A DNA stretch of 64,000 nucleotides from JAOUGY01 sp963825585 (GTDB taxonomy: Bacteria > Actinomycetota > Acidimicrobiia > Spongiisociales > ZC4RG35): NCBI GenBank assembly GCA_963825585.1, contig CAWGTX010000001.1:248001-312000 (forward strand). Reading direction: 5' to 3'. Positions 7,436-14,649 of the stretch are shown piece after piece (position 1 is the first letter of the stretch; each line of letters opens with the position of its first letter). A model generated the notes under the pieces. That model made no database searches. It was not told the DNA's origin and saw only the letters and a list, made by a program, of their open reading frames with translations. A program made the position numbers and the translations under genes.

Positions 7436-9741
7436 GGTCGGTCTGCCTTCCGGCGCATGAGGGGCACCACCAGCCCGGCCGCTCCCAGCATGGCGGTGGC
7501 GAGCACGGTGACCTCGCCGAGCGTGTCGAGGCCGCGGAAGTCGACCAGGATCACGTTCACCACGTTGGCGCCGCCCGCCACCGGGACGGAGTCGGCGAGG
7601 TATTCGGTCGAGACCGGCTCCGATACCCTGGCCGAGGTGGTGATGATGCTTCCCGCAAACACGAACAGGCCGATGGCAACCGCCACCAGCACCTTCGGGG
7701 TCTGGCCGGAGCCGGGCTCGGTGAAGGCCGATGGGAGGTGACGGAGCACCAGGGCGAACAAGGCGATGGCCAGGGTTTCCACCAGCAACTGTGTGAGGGC
7801 GAGGTCGGGACCGCCGATGAGGGCGTAGAAACCGGCGACACCGTATCCGACGCCGCCGAGGAGGATCACCACGGCGAACCTCCGTCGCACATACACGACG
7901 GCCGCCGCCGAGATGAGGATGACCGCCGCCAGCATCCACTCGATCAGCCCACCCTCGGCGGGCAGGATCAGATCCCCGGACCGACCGCTGAGGCCCCAGG
8001 CCGGGAGCAGTACCGCCACCAGCATGATCACGCCCAGGTATGCGGGAAGTGAACCGTTCTGAATGAGCGACGAGGATTTGTCGGCGAACGACAACAGCCC
8101 GGCGACGCTTCGGCGGAATCCTCCCTCGGTGGTGGGCAGGTGTCGTGCGATGCCGGCGACCACATCGATCATCCGGTCCAGTGGCGCTGGTTTCCACACG
8201 AGCAGCGAACCCACTGTGAGCGACGCCAACGACCATCCGAGAGCCGTGACGAAGCCCGGCCACGCCACCAGCTTTCCGATGCCTTCGACTCCGAACACCG
8301 AGAAGGTTGCCGACTCGACCAGCGGCTTCACCAATCCGGGCGCCAAGCCGAACACGATGCCCGCCACGGCAGGGACCGCCGGCGCCCAAACGAGCGCGTT
8401 GCGGGGCGTGTGTGCTTCGACCCCGGCCGGTTCGTGACCTGGGTGGGACGGGCCGAATGCGCCGATGAGGAACCGTCCCGTGTAGGCCACCGTGACCACC
8501 GAGGCCACCGAGGCTGCCGCCAGGAACGGGAGGCCCTTGGCCAGCAATCCGTCGAAGGCCGCTTCCTTGGCTGCGAAGCCGAACGTGAGCGGAACGGCGG
8601 CCATCGAGATGGCCGCGGCAGCTCCCATCCAGAACACCCCGGGCATCGAAGTGCGGAGGTTGTGGAGCCGTCGCAGGTCACGCGTGTGGGCCTCGTGATC
8701 GATCACGCCGACCGTCATGAACAGGCTGGCTTTGAAGAGGGAATGAGCGGCGAGCAGCGCCACGCCGCCGAAGAGGAGCTTGTCCTTGCCCGATCCGATC
8801 AGCAGGAACAGGAATCCGAGCTGGGACACGGTCCCGAAGGCCAGCATCAACTTCAGGTCGTGTTGGCGGAGCGCCCGCCAACCGCCGATGACCATGGTGA
8901 CGAAGCCGATGGCCATCACCGTGTCCTGCCACCAGGCCGCCCCCACCAGAGCGGCTGGCGCCAGCCGCCCGACCAGGAAGATGCCCGCCTTGACCATGGT
9001 CGCCGAGTGGAGGAAGGCACTGGCCGGCGTGGGAGCCACCATCGCTCCCGGGAGCCAGCCGTGGAACGGGAACTGGGCCGACTTCGTGACAGCTCCGATC
9101 AGGATGAGCGCCCAGGCCGCTCCCACCATCGGCGACGGCTCGGGCGGGTTGGCGACGATCTCGGAGATGAGGAAGCTGCCCGCCCGGTCGGCCAGGAGCA
9201 CCAGACCACCGAGCATCGCCAGCCCACCGGCGCCGGTCACGAGTGCAGCGTGGAGCGCAGCGCTCCTCGCCTCGGCCGTGTGGTCGGCGTACCCGATCAG
9301 GAAGTACGAGGTGATGGTGGTCAGTTCCCAGAAGAGAAAGATGCCGAGGAGGTGGTCCGAGCCAACCAGCCCGACCATCGCCCCACCGAACGCCGTCATG
9401 ACGCCGGCGAAGGTGGCCACCTTCACGTCGTTTCCGAAGTAGGTGGCGGCGTACAGGAAGATGGCGGTACCCGCTACCGCGATGACATACAGGAACAGCA
9501 GGGCGTACCCGTCCACCCGGAACGCCAGTGTGAGATCGAGCGCCGGCACCCACTCGACGACCTGGGTGACCGGTGTTCCTTCCAGAATCCCGGACGTGTG
9601 GAATACCGCCCAGGCGAGCAGGGAGAAGGGACCGAGGGCCCCGACCAAGAAGGCCCGATTCCCCAACCGGCTGCGAGTGGTCAGGACGGCGAGAGCCAGA
9701 AGAAAATGCAGGGCTACGACGATGGGCATCGGGCGACGCAT
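7432..9741 (-). CDS. mrpA: Na+/H+ antiporter subunit A
   Basis: Largest Mrp subunit, NuoL-like, 769 residues. The antiporter domain (about residues 60-400) shows LFWELTTITSYFLIGY with the conserved Glu, GAVTKSAQFPFHGWLPGAM with the conserved Lys, and FLHSATMVKAGIFL. From about residue 570 to the end it carries the extra helices that in MrpA correspond to MbhD/MbhE-type domains (GGPDLALTQLLVETLAIALF; NVILVDFRGLDTLGEVTVL). It is the first gene of the operon and diverges from a winged-helix gene with only 35 bp between the starts, so both promoters overlap. The first Met is used because nothing further upstream is available without entering the neighbour. Confidence 0.95.
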   Translation of the reverse strand: MRRPMPIVVALHFLLALAVLTTRSRLGNRAFLVGALGPFSLLAWAVFHTSGILEGTPVTQVVEWVPALDLTLAFRVDGYALLFLYVIAVAGTAIFLYAATYFGNDVKVATFAGVMTAFGGAMVGLVGSDHLLGIFLFWELTTITSYFLIGYADHTAEARSAALHAALVTGAGGLAMLGGLVLLADRAGSFLISEIVANPPEPSPMVGAAWALILIGAVTKSAQFPFHGWLPGAMVAPTPASAFLHSATMVKAGIFLVGRLAPAALVGAAWWQDTVMAIGFVTMVIGGWRALRQHDLKLMLAFGTVSQLGFLFLLIGSGKDKLLFGGVALLAAHSLFKASLFMTVGVIDHEAHTRDLRRLHNLRTSMPGVFWMGAAAAISMAAVPLTFGFAAKEAAFDGLLAKGLPFLAAASVASVVTVAYTGRFLIGAFGPSHPGHEPAGVEAHTPRNALVWAPAVPAVAGIVFGLAPGLVKPLVESATFSVFGVEGIGKLVAWPGFVTALGWSLASLTVGSLLVWKPAPLDRMIDVVAGIARHLPTTEGGFRRSVAGLLSFADKSSSLIQNGSLPAYLGVIMLVAVLLPAWGLSGRSGDLILPAEGGLIEWMLAAVILISAAAVVYVRRRFAVVILLGGVGYGVAGFYALIGGPDLALTQLLVETLAIALFALVLRHLPSAFTEPGSGQTPKVLVAVAIGLFVFAGSIITTSARVSEPVSTEYLADSVPVAGGANVVNVILVDFRGLDTLGEVTVLATAMLGAAGLVVPLMRRKADRP

Positions 9742-9776
9742 GTTACACGAATGTATTTGCAGCTAAAGTGACGGCT
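9742..9776. promoter_or_regulatory. 35-bp divergent control region of mrp and its probable regulator
   Basis: The two start codons are 35 bp apart. Forward: TAAAGT lies 7 nt before the ATG at 9777, a possible -10 for a leaderless transcript. Reverse: TACATT lies 8 nt before the ATG at 9741. Between them is the small palindrome TACACGAATGTA (TACA/TGTA arms), a candidate operator. The -35 boxes are weak. Confidence 0.45.
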
Positions 9777-10064
9777 ATGGGCCAATCCTGGACCTTCTTC
9801 ACCAACCACGCCCACGTCCTGTTCTGCATATCGCAGAACGCCGACGTCAGGATCCGTGAGGTGGCCGCCACCGTCGGTATCACCGAGCGGGCAACACAAC
9901 GCATCGTCGCCGAACTCGAAGAAGCGGGCTATCTCCGCCACGAGAAGATCGGTCGTCGCAACCGCTACGAGCTCACCACCAACAGCCACCTGAGGCACCC
10001 GATCGAAGCCCACGTCACGATCGACGACCTCCTCCATCTGCTGACGGAGCGCTCGAGCATCTAG
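9777..10064 (+). CDS. winged-helix transcriptional regulator, MarR-like
   Basis: A DNA-binding protein of 95 residues. Residues 25-65 form a helix-turn-helix and wing: ADVRIREVAATVGITERATQ reads as helices 2 and 3, followed by RIVAELEEAGYLRHEKIGRR, and NRYEL as the wing strand. The remaining 25 residues are a short helical tail (TIDDLLHLLTERS) that could support dimerisation; there is no obvious ligand domain. It diverges from mrpA with a 35-bp shared control region, which suggests that it regulates the antiporter-bicarbonate operon and itself. The ATG at 9777 is the first sensible start; longer versions would run into mrpA on the other strand. Confidence 0.82.
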   Translation: MGQSWTFFTNHAHVLFCISQNADVRIREVAATVGITERATQRIVAELEEAGYLRHEKIGRRNRYELTTNSHLRHPIEAHVTIDDLLHLLTERSSI

Positions 10065-10090
10065 AGCTTCGAGCTACGAGCGGCGTGAAT

Positions 10091-10334
10091 AGCTTTGTCC
10101 CCCTCGAGCTTGCGAGAGGGGGAAGGGGCCCCCACGACGAAGGAGTGGGGTAGGGGGGGCCTATCCCTCGCGAGCATGATGACGCGTTCTTAGCCCTTGC
10201 GTGGCCTGATGACGCGTCTCGGAACGCGTACGGAGGTCATCTCGCGGGCTTTCAACCCCCCTACCCCGCTCGTTCCTCGCCCCGGCGCTTCGCCGGACGG
10301 ACCCTTCCCCCACTGCTGCGTGGGGGACAAAGCT
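10091..10334. repeat. MITE-like repeat element, copy A
   Basis: A 244-bp non-coding element with perfect 13-bp terminal inverted repeats, AGCTTTGTCCCCC at 10091-10103 and its complement at 10322-10334. Internal hairpins are visible, for example CCCCCTCG...CGAGAGGGGG next to the left end. Almost the whole element matches, in reverse, the element at 24529-24783. No target-site duplication and no transposase are visible. The surrounding gene-free stretch 10065-10447 also has short GCTCGACGCTCGACG-like heptamer words on its right side (10387-10410) and GCTTCGAGCTACGAG on its left. Confidence 0.75.
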
Positions 10335-10413
10335 CTTGGCTCCAAGCGTGGTGCCCATCCGGCTATCCGCGCGACCACAATGTGCAGCTCGTTGCTCGAC
10401 GCTCGACGCCCGG

Positions 10414-10441
10414 CTGACAACTCCCGAGGCCTGACTATCTT
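10414..10441 (+). promoter_or_regulatory. promoter for a leaderless terC transcript
   Basis: CTGACA (10414-10419), a 16-bp spacer, then TATCTT (10436-10441). Only 6 nt separate the -10 box from the GTG start at 10448, so transcription would begin at or next to the start codon. Confidence 0.6.
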
Positions 10442-10447
10442 CCACTC

Positions 10448-11452
10448 GTGACATCTTCGTTCTTACTCGCCGTTGAAGAGACGAGCGGTGGCGCCCTTCG
10501 GGCCTTCGATCATCCCAGTTGGCTGTGGCCTGGCTTCATCGCCTTCATCGTGGGGCTTCTGCTGCTGGACCTGTTCGTGTTCCACCGTGAGGCACACGAC
10601 ATCACGATCCGTGAGGCGGCCATCACTTCGGCGAGCTGGGTGGCGCTGGGAGTGGCGTTCACGGGCGTGATCTGGTGGGCGCTCGGGGCGGACGCTGCCG
10701 GCCAGTACATCACGGGCTACATCATCGAGAAGTCGTTGTCGGTCGACAACGTGTTCGTGTGGGCCGTGATCTTCGGGTACTTCGCCGTGCCGAACAAGTA
10801 CCAGCATCGGGTGCTGTTCTGGGGGATATTTGGTGCCCTGGTGCTGCGGGCGATCTTCATCTTCGCCGGGGTGGCGTTGCTGGAACGGATCGACTGGCTG
10901 CTGTTCGTGTTCGGCGGATTCCTCATCTTCACCGCATGGAGGGTGGGGACCGACCATGGCGATGAGATCCACCCGGAGTCGAATCCGGTGTTGAAGCTGG
11001 TGCGTCGCATCGTGCCCGTGTCGCCCAACTACGACGGTCAGCGGCTGTTCACCCATGAGAACGGGCGTCGACTGGCCACCCCGCTGTTCGTCGTGCTGGT
11101 GCTCATCGAAGCGACCGACGTCGTCTTCGCTGTCGACTCGGTGCCGGCGATCCTGGCGATCAGCCGGGACACCTTCGTGGTGTTCAGCTCGAACGCCATG
11201 GCGATCCTGGGCCTCAGAGCCCTGTACTTCCTGCTGGCGGGTGCCAAGGATCGTCTCGTGTACCTGAATCGTGGACTCGGGATCATCCTGGCCTACGTCG
11301 GCGTGAAGATGATCGTGTCGGAGTGGTACCACATCAACCCGTACATCTCGCTGGCGATCATCTCGGTCATCCTCACCGTCACGATCTGGACGTCTTTGCG
11401 GGCATCGGCCCCGGACGTCTCGCCGGCGGACTCGGAGAAGGAGCACTCATGA
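10448..11452 (+). CDS. TerC-family integral membrane protein
   Basis: A 334-residue membrane protein of the TerC/Alx family, linked in other bacteria to tellurite resistance and to manganese or divalent metal export. About nine helices are visible; the family hallmarks are DLFVFHREAH near residue 40, KSLSVDNVFVWAVIFGYF near 95-112 and IEATDVVFAVDSVPAILAI near 220-238, each with acidic residues inside helices. The start is GTG and appears leaderless. It overlaps the usp gene downstream by 4 nt (ATGA). The first residues, TSSFLLAVEE, are nearly the same as those of NuoL copy 2. The substrate cannot be told from sequence. Confidence 0.9.
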   Translation: MTSSFLLAVEETSGGALRAFDHPSWLWPGFIAFIVGLLLLDLFVFHREAHDITIREAAITSASWVALGVAFTGVIWWALGADAAGQYITGYIIEKSLSVDNVFVWAVIFGYFAVPNKYQHRVLFWGIFGALVLRAIFIFAGVALLERIDWLLFVFGGFLIFTAWRVGTDHGDEIHPESNPVLKLVRRIVPVSPNYDGQRLFTHENGRRLATPLFVVLVLIEATDVVFAVDSVPAILAISRDTFVVFSSNAMAILGLRALYFLLAGAKDRLVYLNRGLGIILAYVGVKMIVSEWYHINPYISLAIISVILTVTIWTSLRASAPDVSPADSEKEHS

Positions 11453-11877
11453 GCGTGAACACCATCGTGGTCGGAGTCGACGGTTCGGAGGGCTCGACCC
11501 GGGCGGTCGAGTGGGTCGTCGACCTGGCCGGCCAGGTCGACGGCAGGGTGGTGGCGGTGCACACGTTCGAGCCGCTCGCCCACCTGGGCGACATGCAGCC
11601 GCCCTACGACTTCGCCCGGATCGAAGACGCCGTGCGCGGCAAACTCGAGTCGGAGTGGTGTTCGCCACTCACGGAAGCCGGGGTCGACCACGAGTGCAGG
11701 CTCATGCACGGCGCCGCCTTCCAGTGTCTCCTCGACGCAGCCGATGAGGTCGACGCCGACATGATCGTGGTGGGTGCCAGAGGTTACGGTCTGCTGAAGG
11801 GGCTCGCGTTGGGCAGCACGTCAGGCAAGCTGCTTCACCTGTCGAAGCGGCCGGTGACGATTCTGCCGCACCTGTGA
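11449..11877 (+). CDS. universal stress protein (UspA family)
   Basis: A single-domain Usp protein of 142 residues. The N-terminal strand TIVVGVDGSEGSTRAVEWVV and the C-terminal nucleotide-binding motif GARGYGLLKGLALGSTS (Gly-x2-Gly-x(9)-Gly-Ser type) indicate an ATP-binding member. The start is chosen for the ATGA overlap with terC and a preceding GGAGAAGGAG Shine-Dalgarno. Coupling to terC suggests a role in the same response, but nothing in the sequence gives a specific job. Confidence 0.9.
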   Translation: MSVNTIVVGVDGSEGSTRAVEWVVDLAGQVDGRVVAVHTFEPLAHLGDMQPPYDFARIEDAVRGKLESEWCSPLTEAGVDHECRLMHGAAFQCLLDAADEVDADMIVVGARGYGLLKGLALGSTSGKLLHLSKRPVTILPHL

Positions 11878-11911
11878 GTGTGTGACGTTTTCTCGAGCCG
11901 ATGATGTCAGT

Positions 11912-11941
11912 TTGTTCGCCCCCCTCCCCGGTCCCTATTCT
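11912..11941 (+). promoter_or_regulatory. candidate promoter of nuo cluster 1 (nuoH)
   Basis: TTGTTC (11912-11917), 18-bp spacer, TATTCT (11936-11941), 33 nt before the nuoH ATG. The sequence around the -10 (GGTCCCTATTCTCG) resembles the one before nuoA (GCTCCCTATACTCG), so both nuo clusters may share a promoter type. Confidence 0.5.
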
Positions 11942-11974
11942 CGGATCACCCGTGCTGTGTTCTGAGACCCACTG

Positions 11975-13069
11975 ATGGAACTCACCGACGTCCTGCTGGT
12001 GGTCGCCCGTGTTTTGGCGACCTTCGTGCTGCTCATGGTGGTGACGGTTCTGAACGTCTGGGCCGAGCGCAAACTCATCGCCGACATGCAGAACCGGATC
12101 GGTCCGAACCGCGCCGGCCCCTTCGGAATCCTGCAGACGGTGGCCGACGGGCTCAAACTGTTCTTCAAGGAACAGATCAACCCGAAGAAGGCCGAGATGG
12201 GGATGTTCATCCTCGCTCCTTTCATGGCGGTGATCCCGGCGTTCCTCCTCTTCATGGTGATTCCGTGGGGTCGACCGATCGAGTTCGCCGACGGCACGGT
12301 GTTCCCGCTCCAGGGCGCCGATCTCAACGTGGGGCTCCTCTTCATCCTCGCCATGTCGTCGATGGCGGTGTACGCGGTCGTCCTGGCCGGATGGTCGTCG
12401 GGTTCGAAGTACCCGTTGCTGGGAGGGGTGCGTGCCACCGCTCAGGCCATCAGCTACGAGGCTGCGCTCGGTCTGGCGATGGTTGCGGTCGTGGTGTGGA
12501 TGGCGGCCTCGGTCGACAGCGGGGTGATGACCCTGTCGCTGTCTGAGATCGTGGCTCGGCAGCAAGGCACCTACTTCGGGTTCCTGCCCCGCTGGAACAT
12601 CTTCCCCCAGTTCGGGGCGTTCATCATCTTCTTGATCGCAGCGGTGGCCGAGACCAACCGGGCCCCCTTCGACCTCGTCGAGGCCGAGCAGGAGATCGTG
12701 GGCGGGTTCCACACCGAGTACTCCGGTATGCGGTTCGCCATGTTCTTCCTCGCCGAGTACGTGAACATCTTCTCGATGTCGGCCCTCGGTGCCACGTTGT
12801 TCCTGGGCGGCTGGAACGGTCAGATCGATCGCTTCTTCGGCTGGGACACGCCGACCTGGCTGGCGGCGATCCTCCCCACCGTCTACTTCCTGTTCAAGAC
12901 CTACATCATCGTCTTCATGTTCATCTGGCTCCGAGCAACCCTGCCCCGAATGCGTTACGACCAGCTCATGACGCTCGGATGGAAGCGGCTCATCCCGGGA
13001 GCGCTCGGATGGCTGGCACTCACTGCAATCGTCGCCGGAATGTTGAGGTTTCCCGCACCATGGGCGTGA
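11975..13069 (+). CDS. nuoH: NADH-quinone oxidoreductase subunit H, copy 1
   Basis: Membrane subunit that joins the quinone cavity of complex I to the membrane arm, 364 residues with eight or more helices. Diagnostic stretches are AERKLIADMQNRIGPNRAGP near residue 30 and AETNRAPFDLVEAEQEIVGG near 230, both loops lining the quinone site. It opens the second half of cluster 1, separated from nuoG by the 9.7-kb mrp/sbt/terC island. The nuoI start lies inside its last codons (10-nt overlap). It is clearly a different lineage from the nuoH at 50072. Confidence 0.96.
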   Translation: MELTDVLLVVARVLATFVLLMVVTVLNVWAERKLIADMQNRIGPNRAGPFGILQTVADGLKLFFKEQINPKKAEMGMFILAPFMAVIPAFLLFMVIPWGRPIEFADGTVFPLQGADLNVGLLFILAMSSMAVYAVVLAGWSSGSKYPLLGGVRATAQAISYEAALGLAMVAVVVWMAASVDSGVMTLSLSEIVARQQGTYFGFLPRWNIFPQFGAFIIFLIAAVAETNRAPFDLVEAEQEIVGGFHTEYSGMRFAMFFLAEYVNIFSMSALGATLFLGGWNGQIDRFFGWDTPTWLAAILPTVYFLFKTYIIVFMFIWLRATLPRMRYDQLMTLGWKRLIPGALGWLALTAIVAGMLRFPAPWA

Positions 13070-13674
13070 TCAGAGAACTCATCAAGGGACTTCGGGTCAC
13101 CGGGCGGCAGATGCTCACCGAACCCGTGACCGGCATGTATCCGGCCGAGTTCCGGGAGAAGCCACAGCGTTTCCACGGACGCCACGTCCTCAACCGCTAC
13201 CCCGACGGCATGGAGAAGTGCATCGGCTGTGAGCTGTGTGCCGGTGCCTGCCCTGCCCGCTGCATCTACGTGCGTGGCCAGGACAACCCGATCGAAGAGC
13301 CCGTCAGCCCGGGCGAACGGTTCGGGTTCGTGTACGAGATCAACATGCTGCGCTGCATCTTCTGTGCGCTGTGTGTGGAGGCCTGCCCGACCGAAGCGAT
13401 CACCATGACGCACCTGTTCGAGATGTCGACGACCAATCGGGCCGACGGCATCTACACCAAGGACGAGTTGCTCATGAACTCCGACGGCAGCGTCCCCCAC
13501 ATGTGGGCCGAGGACAAGCTGGCGAGCTACGACGAGCTGCAGGTGGCAGACGGTTGGGTACGAGCCACCGCACCGAGCGGGTCCGCCGCCTACGAGGGTG
13601 TCCAGATGTGGCAGGGGACACCCGGACCTGCCGACTGGACCGCCGAGCCCAGCCAGGATGAACGGGACGCCTGA
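13060..13674 (+). CDS. nuoI: NADH-quinone oxidoreductase subunit I, copy 1
   Basis: Two-cluster ferredoxin-like subunit that passes electrons from the NuoG side to NuoB, 204 residues. The two 4Fe-4S motifs are CIGCELCAGACPARC and CIFCALCVEACPTEA. The C-terminal 70 residues are an acidic extension common in actinobacterial NuoI. The ATG at 13060 gives a 10-nt overlap with nuoH and starts the protein just before the family's conserved GLRVTGRQML region; a start 81 bp upstream would add an unconserved arm. The stop overlaps the nuoJ start (TGATG). Confidence 0.96.
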   Translation: MGVIRELIKGLRVTGRQMLTEPVTGMYPAEFREKPQRFHGRHVLNRYPDGMEKCIGCELCAGACPARCIYVRGQDNPIEEPVSPGERFGFVYEINMLRCIFCALCVEACPTEAITMTHLFEMSTTNRADGIYTKDELLMNSDGSVPHMWAEDKLASYDELQVADGWVRATAPSGSAAYEGVQMWQGTPGPADWTAEPSQDERDA

Positions 13675-14339
13675 TGGTCGAGCTCGCCCTGTTCGTGATC
13701 CTCGCCATCACCTCGATCGCCGGTGCGGTCACGGTGATCTGGGCTCGCAACCCGGTCCACGCCGCCATGGGCCTCCTGGGCACGTTGTTCTCGCTGGCCG
13801 TCATGTACGTGGTGAACCTGGCGCATCTGGTGGCCGCAGTTCAGGTCATCGTCTACGCCGGCGCCGTCATGACCCTGTTCCTGTTCGTGATCATGCTGAT
13901 CGGGGTCGACAAGGAGGAGAACCGGTCCGAGCCGCTACCTCTGCAGCGTCAGCTGGCGATAGGCCTCGGCGTCATCACGCTCGGCCTCGGAGTTGCTCTG
14001 GCCTTCGGATCCGGGTTCGAATGGGTGCCCGCCGCCGACCCCGCCGCCGAAGCCCCCAACGGCACGATCGAAGCGGTGGCGCTGCCGATGTTCACCGACT
14101 GGGTCCTGGCCTTCGAAGCCACCGCACTGCTGCTCACCATCGCCGCCGCCGGCGCCATCGCCCTCGCCTACTTCAAACGCGGCATCGACAGAGGAGACAG
14201 TGGAATGAGGACTCTGCTCGTGTTCACCGGTGAGCAGGTACAACGTTCCGTAGAACGTACAACGTACCGAACCCGGGCTTCTACGTTCTGCGTTCTACGT
14301 TCTACGTTCGACCATCCACTCGGGGGGACGCACGCATGA
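13674..14339 (+). CDS. nuoJ: NADH-quinone oxidoreductase subunit J, copy 1, with repeat-encoded tail
   Basis: Membrane subunit of complex I, 221 residues, five helices in the first 170. IVYAGAVMTLFLFVIMLIG is the central helix with the family's pi-bulge-type region. The family-like part ends near residue 187 (GMRTLLVFTGEQ). The last 34 residues (from VQRSVERTTYR to the stop) are encoded by the 14238-14313 heptamer repeat, which has no stop in this frame. The TGA stop is part of ATGA at 14336-14339, where an apparent original nuoK start lies. The basic, Ser/Thr/Arg-rich tail has no counterpart in NuoJ copy 2. Confidence 0.93.
   Translation: MVELALFVILAITSIAGAVTVIWARNPVHAAMGLLGTLFSLAVMYVVNLAHLVAAVQVIVYAGAVMTLFLFVIMLIGVDKEENRSEPLPLQRQLAIGLGVITLGLGVALAFGSGFEWVPAADPAAEAPNGTIEAVALPMFTDWVLAFEATALLLTIAAAGAIALAYFKRGIDRGDSGMRTLLVFTGEQVQRSVERTTYRTRASTFCVLRSTFDHPLGGTHA
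14238..14313. repeat. nuo-junction heptamer repeat J1/K1
   Basis: Two arms of 7-bp words facing each other. The left arm (14238-14268) is built of GTACAAC and GTAGAAC; the right arm (14281-14313) is TACGTTC repeated four times with one variant (TGCGTTC). The arms are largely complementary across a GC-rich spacer, so the RNA can form a hairpin. It lies inside the 3' end of nuoJ and is translated. Confidence 0.85.
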
Positions 14340-14367
14340 GATCCGTGACCGTCACTCCGGCTGGTAC

Positions 14368-14649
14368 ATGACCCTGGCTGCGGTGCTGTTCGCCATCGGC
14401 CTGCTCGGCATCCTCGTGCGGCGCAACGCCCTCATCATGTTCATGTGCGTCGAGCTGATGCTCAACGCCGTGAACCTCACGTTCGTGGCGGCAGGGAGGG
14501 CGCTCGGTCTGATCGACGGTCAGATCTCGGTGTTCTTCGTGCTGGTGGTGGCCGCCGCCGAGGTCGTGATCGGCCTGGCGATCATCGTCGCCATCTTCCG
14601 GCAACGGTCCACCGCATCTGTCGATGAGCTGGCGGAGTTGAAGGGCTGA
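14368..14649 (+). CDS. nuoK: NADH-quinone oxidoreductase subunit K, copy 1, probable 5' frameshift
   Basis: Small membrane subunit with three helices, 93 residues as read here. RRNALIMFMCVELMLNAVNL carries the conserved Glu of helix 2, and VAAAEVVIGLAII the second one. The protein starts at an internal Met about six residues later than NuoK copy 2. The ATG at 14336, overlapping the nuoJ stop (ATGA), opens a frame MRSVTVTPAG that stops at 14371. Adding a single base near 14360 would turn it into MRSVTVTPAWYMTLAAVLF and join it to this frame. So the real gene probably starts at 14336 and is broken by a one-base deletion, real or an assembly error. Confidence 0.88.
   Translation: MTLAAVLFAIGLLGILVRRNALIMFMCVELMLNAVNLTFVAAGRALGLIDGQISVFFVLVVAAAEVVIGLAIIVAIFRQRSTASVDELAELKG

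Noticed and set aside
8140..9771. 543-codon forward frame opposite mrpA
   Set aside because: Antisense to a clear MrpA; composition (His, Arg, Gln, Gly rich) is typical of a reverse-strand shadow.
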